Assembly (NCBI RefSeq): GCF_010692555.1
Contig: NZ_JAAHHG010000006.1
Location: forward strand, 54,664-88,507
Length of the DNA stretch: 33,844 bases
Direction: 5' to 3'
DNA from: Okeania sp. SIO3B5
GTDB lineage: Bacteria > Cyanobacteriota > Cyanobacteriia > Cyanobacteriales > Microcoleaceae
In this document: piece after piece, positions 16,253 to 24,716 of the stretch
How the letters are laid out: each line of letters begins with the position of its first letter
How positions within the stretch are numbered: the stretch's first letter is position 1
The notes under the pieces: model-generated
Told to the model about the DNA's origin: nothing
What the model saw: the letters and a program-made list of their open reading frames with translations, nothing else
Databases searched by the model: none
Position numbers and translations under genes: made by a program

Positions 16253-17362
16253 CTATAATTTTCTGTAAATATCTTCAGAATTAGCATTCAAATAAGGACG
16301 CTGCAAATCAATCCCCAATACAGAAAACTGTTCCAAAATCGCCTTCATTTTGCCCTCGGTGGAATTATCTCCCTGTTGCCAAGCTGTCAATAATCCATTT
16401 GCTATAATCTGACACCTATTCATACCAAAACTTTCCTGACTAGCAAATTTTTTGTCTGGTTCTTCAGCTAATCCCAAACCCGGTGCCAACTCCATTGTAA
16501 ATAAAGGTATTTCTGATTGAAAATAGGATTTATTCTCCCCATAAATATCCGACAAAACCTGCCTTACCAACTCATAATTACCTTTATCAAAATAAAGCAC
16601 ACCAGAATCGTAGCGTTTATAATCAGCAGGATTATACAACACTTTAAAACTGAAAGGAACAGCAACCTGATTTAATTTCTCTGTCAAGCTACCCATGACT
16701 GCTACTGCACCTTCAGGGGTAACATTAAAATAAACTCGCACCGTTCCAGATTGACTTTCTGAGTCTACGTTACTCTGAGTACCCAAATTGCTAACTGCCA
16801 TATAGAAACCACTTTGCACCAAATTCTTAGGCATCCGAATTGCTACCGAATCCCCCATAACAGCATCTTTCTCAGATTCTTGAAGATGCTTGTCCCGTTG
16901 AATATGCAGTCGCAAACCATTCTTAGTGACAGCTAAAGTACCATCGGTTTCTTCTCTCAACACCAACCAAGCAGAATCAAAATACCCCTTTCCCCTATTA
17001 CTTTCATCTAACTGAAGATAAAACTCCATCTCTACTCCAAGAAAAGTATTATTCTCCAAATCTAATGGGCGATCATTTTCTTCACTATCCAATGCTAGGG
17101 AAGTTTGCATCGAACCATTGTAGTAGATACCATAGAGAAAACTACGCAATTGTAGACTCAGATATTTATCCCGCATTTGTTTTGGCAAAGCTTGAAAACG
17201 GGCAACTACCTCAGCAGGCAAATCTAAAGGTTTATACTCAGGATGACGAATAGAAAAATCAGAGGAAATTTCTACTTTCTCAACAATGTCTGATAAAACT
17301 TCTTTTAATCGCCCAGTTATTTCAGCGGCGAAGTGATGGGATGGAAACTCAAGTAATTGCAT
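16253..17362 (-). CDS. HopA1-family protein, candidate class V lanthipeptide lyase
   Basis: The 369-residue soluble protein matches the HopA1 effector family pattern seen in bacterial RiPP clusters. Family features are the VRVYFNVTPEGAVAVMGSL strand-helix, FSFKVLYNPADYKRYDSGVL, IPLFTMELAPGLGLAEEP and ESFGMNRCQIIANGLLTAW. In class V lanthipeptide clusters (pristinin and lexapeptide types), a HopA1-family protein works with a phosphotransferase-like kinase: the kinase phosphorylates Ser/Thr of the precursor and the partner eliminates phosphate. The gene upstream on the same strand is such a kinase, 406 bp away, which supports that role. Catalytic residues could not be assigned by eye. No precursor peptide is seen nearby. 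Confidence 0.78.
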   Translation of the reverse strand: MQLLEFPSHHFAAEITGRLKEVLSDIVEKVEISSDFSIRHPEYKPLDLPAEVVARFQALPKQMRDKYLSLQLRSFLYGIYYNGSMQTSLALDSEENDRPLDLENNTFLGVEMEFYLQLDESNRGKGYFDSAWLVLREETDGTLAVTKNGLRLHIQRDKHLQESEKDAVMGDSVAIRMPKNLVQSGFYMAVSNLGTQSNVDSESQSGTVRVYFNVTPEGAVAVMGSLTEKLNQVAVPFSFKVLYNPADYKRYDSGVLYFDKGNYELVRQVLSDIYGENKSYFQSEIPLFTMELAPGLGLAEEPDKKFASQESFGMNRCQIIANGLLTAWQQGDNSTEGKMKAILEQFSVLGIDLQRPYLNANSEDIYRKL

Positions 17363-17768
17363 AATTTTTAAACCTCTTCAAGAATTTAGAATTTAGAATT
17401 TAGAATTTAGAATTACCTCTCCTTTAAAACGGATAGGATTCACTCAAAGGAAAATTTTTCTTTTTATCCTCTTAAAAGAGGAGGCTTTCAACCACAAATT
17501 TTCGGTAAAATTTTTTCAGGAAGGAAGAAGGAAGAAGGAAGAAGGAAACAGAAATAAGTATGATTGTAGTGGACTGATACTTACGCAATGGTGCGTTACA
17601 ACGGATTGCTGAGTCCTTTTCATACTCTGAGTTTAAGCCGTATAACGCACCCTACTGGACTTTTTCATCTAAAATGGTGCGTTACATTAATTGGGGGGCG
17701 GGTTTATCTAACTTTAGGTGAAAGCTCGTTAATTTAACGGGGAAACCCGCCCCTACCCCATGCACCAT
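17363..17768. repeat. Gene-free spacer with heptamer arrays and a TAACGCACC-type repeat
   Basis: The spacer contains (GAATTTA)n at about 17384-17413, an AAGGAAG array at about 17521-17548, and a repeat built from GGTGCGTTAC and its inverse near 17588-17670. A second partial copy of that repeat lies near 17684. No lanthipeptide-like precursor reading frame was found on either strand. Confidence 0.6.
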
Positions 17769-18977
17769 TTAAGGTGTGGAGCGTCTACTACTACTGACTC
17801 CTGACTCCTGACTCCTGACTCCTTCTTCAATACCAGCACCAAAAATTGTAGACATTGATGAGTCTGGGCGACATAATAATGCTTTGGCAACCTGAAGCAT
17901 GGCAATACCTGTATTATTAAAAGTCTTTTGATATTGAACCATTGACAAGATTCCTGTCATTAAACCCCAACCTGCAAACTGTACTACTTGTCTCAAAAAA
18001 TCAGGACGATATTCCACAATTTCTGGGAAAGTGTCAAAATAAGCTAGAGCTAAAGCAGCAATAGAAGGTTGAAGTAATTCCAGGGGTGTGGTGGCAAATT
18101 TGAGAGATTCTTCTATAGTCAGAGAATTACTAATCACCAAACTACCCAACCAAATTTGCAGATAGCTGCTGATCGTCGTTCCCAAATCAAAAGCAGGATC
18201 TCCCCAACTAGATCTTTCCCAATCAATCAACCGCACAATATTTTCACTAGAATTTTCCCACTCTTGAGCAACGAGAATATTATTTAGTTTCATGTCATTG
18301 TGAGTTAGACAAGTGGGAGATAAAGTCTCGCGAAGTTGAGCGATCGCTTGCCCCAAACTGTCATATCGTTGATAAAGAGCAAAAAATTTCAATCCATCTA
18401 CAGGAGCGATACCAAAAATTTCTGGCCCTATCCTTTCGAGACTCTCCACCAAAAGTGGTGAGACTTCAGGTTTGGCACGAACAACTTCACTAGCAAAGAA
18501 CTCTCGATAATTTTCTCTATTCCAAGTATCTCTATGAATAGTAGCCATAAAACTACCGATTTGAGCAGCAACTTTTGTCGGGAAGTTGTTTTCCTTGGAA
18601 TATAAATCGCTTAAATCTCGATAATTATCCAGGTAAGTTGAGACTACAATAGACTTTTCAGGATCGTGAAGTAGCAATTCTGGCAGAAAGCTGCGCCAAT
18701 GTTCGAGTTCGGGAAATGTCTGTAAAAATTTTTGGATTCGCCATTCTCCAAACAACTCACCAGCAGTTTTTCCTTGAGAATTATATTGTTCTTGTTTAAC
18801 CAGAAGTTTTCGATTATCTGGCAAAGTCACCAATAAATTGAAATTTTTAGCACTAATTCGTTCAATATTACTCTGAGGTGTCTGGGAGGGATATTGCTCC
18901 GCTTCCTGTAGTGAATCGCATAAACCATTTTCTACTAAATAGTCATAGACATTTCGAGAGTTTAAAATAAATTTCAT
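17769..18977 (-). CDS. Phosphotransferase-family kinase, candidate class V lanthipeptide kinase
   Basis: The 402-residue protein has the aminoglycoside phosphotransferase/choline kinase fold: a Lys in the N-lobe (RKLLVKQEQY, K61), the Brenner motif LTHNDMKLNNILV (D228, N233) and LIDWERSSWGDPAFDLG (D252). Such kinases phosphorylate small molecules or, in class V lanthipeptide systems, Ser/Thr residues of a precursor peptide. Its pairing with the HopA1-family gene supports the second reading. The start at 18977 has AGAGG about 9 bases upstream. The last 15-20 residues (GVRSQESGVSS and following) are encoded by a GGAGTCA heptamer array at 17791-17820, so the native C-terminus was replaced by repeat sequence. 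Confidence 0.8.
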   Translation of the reverse strand: MKFILNSRNVYDYLVENGLCDSLQEAEQYPSQTPQSNIERISAKNFNLLVTLPDNRKLLVKQEQYNSQGKTAGELFGEWRIQKFLQTFPELEHWRSFLPELLLHDPEKSIVVSTYLDNYRDLSDLYSKENNFPTKVAAQIGSFMATIHRDTWNRENYREFFASEVVRAKPEVSPLLVESLERIGPEIFGIAPVDGLKFFALYQRYDSLGQAIAQLRETLSPTCLTHNDMKLNNILVAQEWENSSENIVRLIDWERSSWGDPAFDLGTTISSYLQIWLGSLVISNSLTIEESLKFATTPLELLQPSIAALALAYFDTFPEIVEYRPDFLRQVVQFAGWGLMTGILSMVQYQKTFNNTGIAMLQVAKALLCRPDSSMSTIFGAGIEEGVRSQESGVSSSRRSTP

Positions 18978-19191
18978 TTAAACTAGCCTCTAATTAAGTT
19001 ATAAATTATCAGTCAGTATCTACCTACTTAATACTGTCAAAATTTTACTGAACTGACAAGCATTTTAATTAAATAAAACAGATATAACTAACACAATTAT
19101 GTCTTTAAGTTCGAGTGAGGGCAAATGGCATTCTCCCCTAAATATGGCGTTTTAAAGGTTAATTTCGTCAGTCCTGACTATATTCCTATTT

Positions 19192-19515
19192 GGGTGCATC
19201 TCAATGCGTGAATAAAGCCAAAAAATTATCGCTTTTAGGGAACAGGGAACACCGGAGCTGGGAACAGGGAATATATATAGAACCCATTTGAGATCTATAT
19301 AATTATGGTAGTCAAGTTTTTTCGCGCATCAATTTTGGGGAAAAATCTGAAGAAGGAGTGTTGAATTTTGTGTATTATTTCTCCCCACATCTTCCCTTTT
19401 CCCTCTTCCCTACTGTCTCCTGTCTCCTGTCTCCTGACTCCTTGCTAAATTTATGAAGATACCAAATGGGTTCTATATAGTAAAAAAAGTATTTTTGCAA
19501 ATATGAGATGCACCC
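19192..19515. mobile_element. MITE-F with 8-bp target duplication
   Basis: Ends GGGTGCATCTCA and TGAGATGCACCC bound a 324-bp element. Both sides carry TCCTATTT (19184-19191 and 19516-19523), an 8-bp target duplication. Another element, MITE-G, sits inside it, and heptamer arrays (CTCCTGT) fill part of the interior. No protein is encoded. Confidence 0.8.
19274..19479. mobile_element. MITE-G nested in MITE-F
   Basis: Ends TATATAGAACCCATTTG and CAAATGGGTTCTATATA are exact 17-bp inverted repeats bounding 206 bp, wholly inside MITE-F. The order of insertion (F first, then G) follows from the nesting. Confidence 0.75.
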
Positions 19516-19551
19516 TCCTATTTTTTATAAAATCGCTAGTATTTTGAGATC

Positions 19552-19630
19552 AAAAAAAGACATAACTGCTAAAATTATGTCTTTTTGAGCGATCGCCCAT
19601 ATTCTGACATAACTGCTAAAATTATGTCTT
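19552..19630. repeat. Two tandem hairpins flanking a HIP1 site
   Basis: The motif GACATAA-CTGCTAAAA-TTATGTC occurs twice (about 19558-19580 and 19606-19628), each followed by a T run (five and nine or more). The first copy is also preceded by an A run. GCGATCGC lies between them. Each resembles an intrinsic terminator on the plus strand, though no plus-strand gene precedes them. A half-copy (ATTATGTCTTTAAG) occurs near 19098. Confidence 0.6.
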
Positions 19631-19639
19631 TTTTTTTAG

Positions 19640-20169
19640 CTATTGCTGATGTTGAAAAGTAAGCATTCAGCCGTCAGCTATCAGCTATTGCACCGAATAA
19701 TTAATAATGAATAATTAATAATGAATAATTAAGAGTTGATAGTTAATAATTATTCATTCAACAATTCACGCCTTGAAGCCTCCCCTTTTAATGGAATAAA
19801 ATCAAAAAAAAATCCTTTTAGTCAATCCTCTTCTTTTAAGAAGAGGTAATTATTAATTATTAATTGTTAATTGTTAATTGCTGAAAAATCAATACTTTTG
19901 ACTTTTGACTTCCGCATAGCGGTACTATTCCGAAAATAAAAGATAATAGCTATCAGTAAAATTCTGGTCTGGTTCATTAATTGATAATGGATAATGGATA
20001 ATTGATAATTACCTCTGGTTAAAACCGCTACGGAATTGAATATAAGGAGATATTATTTCTTTTTTTTCCCCTTAAAAGGGGAGGCTTTAAACCAGAATTA
20101 TTTAATTATTAATTATTAATTATTAATTATTAATTATTAAGCGCATTGTTACAGAGAAATGGTATGAGT
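19640..20169. repeat. AT-rich repeat spacer
   Basis: This gene-free stretch consists of ATTAATAATGA-type and (AATTATT)n repeats (about 19700-19760, 19845-19880 and 20097-20142). It also has AGAAGAGG/CCTCCCC fragments that recur elsewhere in the window. Nothing else was seen. Confidence 0.55.
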
Positions 20170-20538
20170 CTACTTCGGAGCTGTTATACAAAAGTCAATA
20201 CCTCCTTGCCCACCTGGTTTTCTATGAAAACAAAGCCACTTGCCCTGCTCGTAGTGGAATTTTAGATAACGAGTACCCCTACCATAAATATCTCCGTTGG
20301 AACGGGCATGAAGTATATCTGCGTATTCACCTGACTGTGTTGAGACAAGGGTAATTAATGTCTTGTCAGTATCAGGCCAAGTAATTAGGAATTGTGACCC
20401 TCCTTTTTTCTGCATATCACAAATCTGGTACACTTTATTCTTGCCAATATAACACTGTATTGGAGAAGCATTAACTATTTGAGGAAAGAGACTTAAAGCT
20501 GTAGTAATAATAGAAAGAATAAGCTGTTTTGTTTTCAT
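20170..20538 (-). CDS. Small exported protein of unknown function
   Basis: The 122-residue protein starts with a typical signal peptide (MKTKQLILSIITTALSLFP, then VNASPIQ with an A-S-P cleavage region). The mature part of about 95 residues has four cysteines (QCYIG, QICDM, WLCFH, DFCIT), which could form two disulfides outside the cytoplasm. I do not recognise a family. ATG at 20538 is chosen because GAGG stands 5 bases upstream; the open frame also contains a TTG one codon earlier. It is on the same strand as, but 1.2 kb from, the kinase/HopA1 pair, so no link is claimed. Confidence 0.7.
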   Translation of the reverse strand: MKTKQLILSIITTALSLFPQIVNASPIQCYIGKNKVYQICDMQKKGGSQFLITWPDTDKTLITLVSTQSGEYADILHARSNGDIYGRGTRYLKFHYEQGKWLCFHRKPGGQGGIDFCITAPK

Positions 20539-20640
20539 CAAAACCTCACAAAATTTGCTTAAATAACTTCACAACTTAATTATAATGTATCCCCTCAGTA
20601 AATTGGGGTAAAAAGAGAAAAAGTAGAGCTAGTGGATTGT

Positions 20641-20835
20641 AGGTTGGGTTAACGGAGGAAACCCAACAACAACAAATACAACAACAACAAATATAAGTAC
20701 CTGGACATAATTAATTGTGCATTTTCGATGACTCTGTTATAGAGGCATCAAAGGATTAACAATAAATTTGTATACAAATAATTTTGTCTACTTACTTAGG
20801 TATCTGTTGGGTTGCGCTGTCCCTTAACCCAACCT
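20641..20835. mobile_element. MITE-H between the exported protein and the deaminase
   Basis: Inverted ends AGGTTGGGTTAA and TTAACCCAACCT bound about 195 bp; inside lie AACAACAAAT repeats. A related end appears at about 33741. It fills most of the intergenic gap and ends 4 bp from the deaminase stop codon. Confidence 0.65.
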
Positions 20836-20839
20836 ACGT

Positions 20840-22177
20840 CTATTCCGAAAATAAACTATCTAATTCACAATAATCCGGTAAAGTTGTATCAATAATTCGA
20901 CCATTTCTTAATACTACTCTGTCATGTTGAGGTCGTGATAAAAGTTCGCTAAAATTCCGCCCTTTAAACAGAATTAAATCCGCAGGTAATCCAACTTTAA
21001 TTCTGCCAATATTAGGTAAACCAATTAAATCCGCAGGAGTCTTAGTAACAGTACAAGGCCAGTCTCCATAAGGCATATCTAAATGAGCAATCCTCACTGA
21101 CATATTAAACACTTCCAAAACATCATGGTCGCCAAATCCAAAAAATGGGTCGCGACAATTATCACTCGCTACAGCAACAGAAATTTCCTGTTTTTTAAAC
21201 TCATGTAATAAAGTAACTCCCCGCCATTTCGGAGTATGATTATCTTGCCTATTTTGGAGATAAAGATTACACATTGGCAGACTAACAATACTAATATTTG
21301 CTTCCTTAACTAATTTGAGAGTTGCTGTTACTTGTTCCGGAGTTTGTACGGCTAAACTACAACAATGTCCGCAGATAATTTTGCCAGAAAATTGATGACT
21401 AATTGCCTGATCAGCAACTTTGTATAAAACTCTAGAATTAGGGTCTCCATTTTCATCAGTATGTAAGTCTAAATTTAATTGACGTTCTTTCGCCAGACTA
21501 AATAATCTATCTAATTGATTATCCAAGTCTGAATTCATAAATGGAACTGCTCCTAATATTCCACCAAGATCGGCAATTTTATCGGCTAATTTTTCTCCAG
21601 CTTCAGTAAGATAATAATCACCAGTAACTAAAGAAACAGGTTGTAAAATTAATCTACCTTCCCACTCTTTTTGCAATGTTTGAAATACTTCCAAACTAAT
21701 ATTTGCTTGTTCTGCAAAACAGTCAAGATGAGTCCGAATAGCCTTTGTACCATGAGCATAACTGCACTTGAGACCAAATTCCATCCGCTGATAAATATCT
21801 TCAGCATTCCAATATTCTTTAGCATCCCTAGCTCCCGCATCCAAAGCGCCATTAAAACTACCATCTGAATTAGGCGATCGCATCCAGATATGACCTTTAT
21901 CTAGATGGGTGTGCATATCCACAAAACACGGCCAAACCTGGCCACCTTTGAGGTCTATTGTAGGAATATTCTCAGTTTCCAGAGAGGGTAAATGTGTTGA
22001 GGAGTAGATAACTTGTGTAATAAGTCCTTTAGTAATTTCGATATCTACCAATGATAAACCCTCCCTAGTTTGACTAGGTATATCAAAATCAGTTTCTAGA
22101 AGACATACAGGTATATGAGCATTTTTGAGCCAATAGTGAGAACTATTATAAATTACAGAAAATTGTTGATTATTCAT
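20840..22177 (-). CDS. codA: Cytosine deaminase-like amidohydrolase
   Basis: The 445-residue protein has the amidohydrolase metal-site motifs of cytosine deaminase: VDMHTHLDKGH in strand 1, DLHTDENGD (CodA has a comparable DExxD region), GHCCSLA and ASDNCRDPFFGFG. It would hydrolyse cytosine or a related amino-heterocycle to release ammonia, in pyrimidine salvage. The start MNNQQFSVIY is the only obvious one, without a strong ribosome site. CodA-like amidohydrolases have diverse substrates, so the exact substrate is uncertain. It is flanked by small mobile elements on both sides and has no linked nucleobase transporter in view. Confidence 0.82.
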   Translation of the reverse strand: MNNQQFSVIYNSSHYWLKNAHIPVCLLETDFDIPSQTREGLSLVDIEITKGLITQVIYSSTHLPSLETENIPTIDLKGGQVWPCFVDMHTHLDKGHIWMRSPNSDGSFNGALDAGARDAKEYWNAEDIYQRMEFGLKCSYAHGTKAIRTHLDCFAEQANISLEVFQTLQKEWEGRLILQPVSLVTGDYYLTEAGEKLADKIADLGGILGAVPFMNSDLDNQLDRLFSLAKERQLNLDLHTDENGDPNSRVLYKVADQAISHQFSGKIICGHCCSLAVQTPEQVTATLKLVKEANISIVSLPMCNLYLQNRQDNHTPKWRGVTLLHEFKKQEISVAVASDNCRDPFFGFGDHDVLEVFNMSVRIAHLDMPYGDWPCTVTKTPADLIGLPNIGRIKVGLPADLILFKGRNFSELLSRPQHDRVVLRNGRIIDTTLPDYCELDSLFSE

Positions 22178-22221
22178 AATATCGGCGTTGGTGAATTAGT
22201 GTATGATATTAATCTTAATTA

Positions 22222-22463
<242 letters not shown>

Positions 22464-22669
22464 TAATTATTTAGGAGTCAGGAGGAAAGAAAAAAGAAGG
22501 AAGAGGAAGAACAGGAGAAGAAGAAAGTTTTTTTATCACTAATTATCCGGACATGATATAATAATGAGAATTTCCCTACAAGGTTTGATGTGTGAAGATG
22601 TAGTTCATCAATTTGAAAAGCGCTGAAAAAAATGTTCCATCTGAGCATCGTTGCCAAATCTTTCTACTT

Positions 22670-22800
22670 AAAACTTTCTACTTAAAACTTTTGACTTTTG
22701 ACTTTTGACTTTTGACTTTTTAAAGCTTTTGACTTTTGACTTTTTAAAACTTTTGACTTTTGACTTTTGACTTTTGACTTTTTAAACCTTTTGACTTTAG
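22670..22800. repeat. Heptamer array (CTTTTGA)n upstream of ycf23
   Basis: About 130 bp is made almost entirely of CTTTTGA/TTTTGAC heptamers with short interruptions (TTTAAAGC, TTTAAAAC). It ends about 65 bp before the ycf23 start, so it may lie in or near that promoter. Confidence 0.8.
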
Positions 22801-22865
22801 CCATAACTACTACCTCCGTGGCACAATAATGTTGAGAACAAGATCGGCAAAAGGATTAATCTAAA

Positions 22866-23624
22866 ATGATGACTGAATCTAGATTACAAACTGCATTGAA
22901 AAATGGCCAAGCTCTAAAAATTATTAGTGGTTTGACTAATTTTGATACAAACAGAGTAGCAGCAACTGTCAAAGCTGCCACCCTTGGCGGTGCAACCTAC
23001 GTTGATATTGCTGCCGATCCTAATTTAGTGAGAATGGCGCGCAGTTTAACTAACTTGCCCATCTGTGTTTCTGCCATCGAACCCACTAGATTTTTACCAG
23101 CAGTAGAAGCAGGAGCTAATTTGATTGAAATTGGTAACTACGATCCATTCTACGCCAAAGGTATACGCTTTGAAGCGGAAGAAGTATTGCAGTTAACTCA
23201 ACAAACTCGCGACTTATTACCTGATATTACTCTTTCTGTAACTGTTCCCCATACTTTAGAATTAGATCGACAAGTACAACTAGCTACTGAGTTAGTGAAA
23301 GTTGGTGCTGATATTATTCAAACTGAGGGTGGTGCCAGTGCTAAACCTGTTCATCCTGGAACATTAGGGTTAATTGAAAAAGCGGCTCCTACTCTAGCAG
23401 CAGCTTATGAAATTTCTCGTGCTGTATCTGTACCTGTATTGTGTGCTTCGGGTATTTCTAATGTAACTGCGACTTTAGCTATTGCTGCTGGTGCGGCTGG
23501 AGTTGGTGTGGGTTCTGCGGTGAACCGCCTCAATGATGAAGTGGCGATGATAGCTGCAGTTCGTAGTTTGGTGGAAGCTTTGGCAAGTGTTAGTTATGTG
23601 AAAGCAGATGCAATGTCTGTTTAA
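22866..23624 (+). CDS. ycf23: Ycf23/DUF561 TIM-barrel-like protein
   Basis: The 252-residue protein matches Ycf23, conserved in cyanobacteria and in some algal plastids. Signatures are LKIISGLTNFD, VKAATLGGATYVDIAADP, NLPICVSAIEP, VTVPHTL and IIQTEGGASAKP, and the C-terminal GVGVGSAVNRLND loop resembles a phosphate-binding TIM barrel. The biochemical role of the family is not established. ATG codons at 22866 and 22869 are both possible. The gene stands alone; a palindromic GTAGGGACGTTGC repeat follows at 23682-23709. Confidence 0.93.
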   Translation: MMTESRLQTALKNGQALKIISGLTNFDTNRVAATVKAATLGGATYVDIAADPNLVRMARSLTNLPICVSAIEPTRFLPAVEAGANLIEIGNYDPFYAKGIRFEAEEVLQLTQQTRDLLPDITLSVTVPHTLELDRQVQLATELVKVGADIIQTEGGASAKPVHPGTLGLIEKAAPTLAAAYEISRAVSVPVLCASGISNVTATLAIAAGAAGVGVGSAVNRLNDEVAMIAAVRSLVEALASVSYVKADAMSV

Positions 23625-23681
23625 TTTGGTTGACTTGCATTGTTTTCAGGTTAATGAACTACATTAAAAAATGATAACCCT

Positions 23682-23709
23682 GTAGGGACGTTGCATGCAA
23701 CGTCTCTAC
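23682..23709. repeat. GTAGAGACGTTGC-type palindrome
   Basis: Arms GTAGGGACGTTGC and GCAACGTCTCTAC form an almost perfect 28-bp palindrome after ycf23. It could act as a bidirectional hairpin. A partial relative lies inside the CHAT gene near 28154. Confidence 0.75.
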
Positions 23710-23761
23710 TAAAATGAAAACGCTGTATGGTAGAGATATGTCAATTTGAAATCTAGTAAAG

Positions 23762-24427
23762 TTAAGAAAATATTGCCATTTTTGCCTGACAGTGTTTGTA
23801 AGAAAGTGAACAATAACGACATTCCCAGGAACTAGGTTTTGGTTTGAGAGATTTTGAACTGGTAATGGTGGCGATCGCTTCTTTCAGAGATTCTCTAAAT
23901 TTATCGTCAACTTGCCAAGCAGGAATATCGACTATACCATCTGGATATATTAATCGTCCGTGGGGTATTTGTTTTTGACAAATATCTTTAGTTTCTGATG
24001 CTAAAGGTAATAGCAACATATACAATAATACTTGCATTTTATGAGATTTTCTACGCTTACCTGTTTTGATATCTTCAACTATTACCCAATCATCTTTTAC
24101 GGCAACAATATCAGGTCTACCAGAAACACAAACATCATAAGTTTTGCCATTAACTTTGAATGAATTTTGGTGTTCGACGTAGACAGTAAAATCTTGTTCT
24201 TCCATAATTATTGCTCTTTGAATTACTTTTTCATCATGTTTGGAGAAGTCATAATTATTGGGTTGTTTAGGAAATTGATAATTAGTTAGTTGTTGGATTG
24301 AGTATATACATTTTGTCTCTTCTGCTAATACTTTTGCTAGCCATGTCACCCAGATAAATTGTTTTGTTCTTTGTTTAGGTAAGTGTTTCATATTTTTTTG
24401 AAGCAATAATTTAGTTTTACTATTCAT
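23762..24427 (-). CDS. PD-(D/E)XK nuclease of the RecB/Cas4/AddB type
   Basis: The 221-residue protein has the PD-(D/E)XK core: D106 in SGRPDIVAV, D119-x-K121 in VIVEDIKTG, and the QVLLY motif (Q132, Y136) typical of RecB-like nucleases. Cysteines C40, C203, C206 and C213 are arranged like the Fe-S cluster ligands of Cas4 and AddB (one before the nuclease core, three after). It would be a metal-dependent DNA exonuclease or endonuclease. No cas gene or CRISPR repeat is in the window, so it is a solitary Cas4-like enzyme. An alternative start is the ATG at 24391. Confidence 0.78.
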   Translation of the reverse strand: MNSKTKLLLQKNMKHLPKQRTKQFIWVTWLAKVLAEETKCIYSIQQLTNYQFPKQPNNYDFSKHDEKVIQRAIIMEEQDFTVYVEHQNSFKVNGKTYDVCVSGRPDIVAVKDDWVIVEDIKTGKRRKSHKMQVLLYMLLLPLASETKDICQKQIPHGRLIYPDGIVDIPAWQVDDKFRESLKEAIATITSSKSLKPKPSSWECRYCSLSYKHCQAKMAIFS

Positions 24428-24716
24428 ACTTTATCTCTATGATTCAGGAATTGTAAATAAATTGATATAACAAATTTAAGCTATTAAATAACCTGAAATA
24501 ACAGCAAATACACTCAAATGACAGCAAATGACAATTTTCTAATTATGGCTGTTCAGTTATGGAAAAATAGTTATAATTGAAATGTTATCGGAACTTACCC
24601 ATAGGGAACCCAGAAACCGGGTTTGTCGTAAATTTCTATTGTTAAGAATAATGGTTGACTGTAGAAACGGGGTTTCTTTGCGTAAGTTATGGTTATATTT
24701 TTGAGAAGGAGAAAAG
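24428..24716. other. Spacer with GAAACCGGGTTT-type repeat
   Basis: The gap between the divergent nuclease and the next gene contains CAAATGACAG repeats (about 24505-24530). It also holds an imperfect inverted segment from GGAACTTACCCATAGGGAACC (24591) to CTTTGCGTAAGTT (24687). This resembles the GGACTTACGCA family seen at 29576. It ends 27 bp before the downstream start codon, so it may carry that promoter. Confidence 0.45.

Noticed and set aside
19089-19146. 18-codon reading frame starting ATGTCTTTAAGTTCG as a lanthipeptide precursor
   Set aside because: It lacks cysteine and a leader, has no ribosome site and starts inside a repeat half-copy.
20170-20538. Lanthipeptide precursor for the kinase/HopA1 pair
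   Set aside because: It has a classical signal peptide and a mature part of about 95 residues with spaced cysteines, unlike a RiPP leader-core peptide, and it lies 1.2 kb away.
22670-22800. Possible CRISPR array
   Set aside because: The units are only 7 bp and contiguous without spacers; this is an STRR heptamer array.
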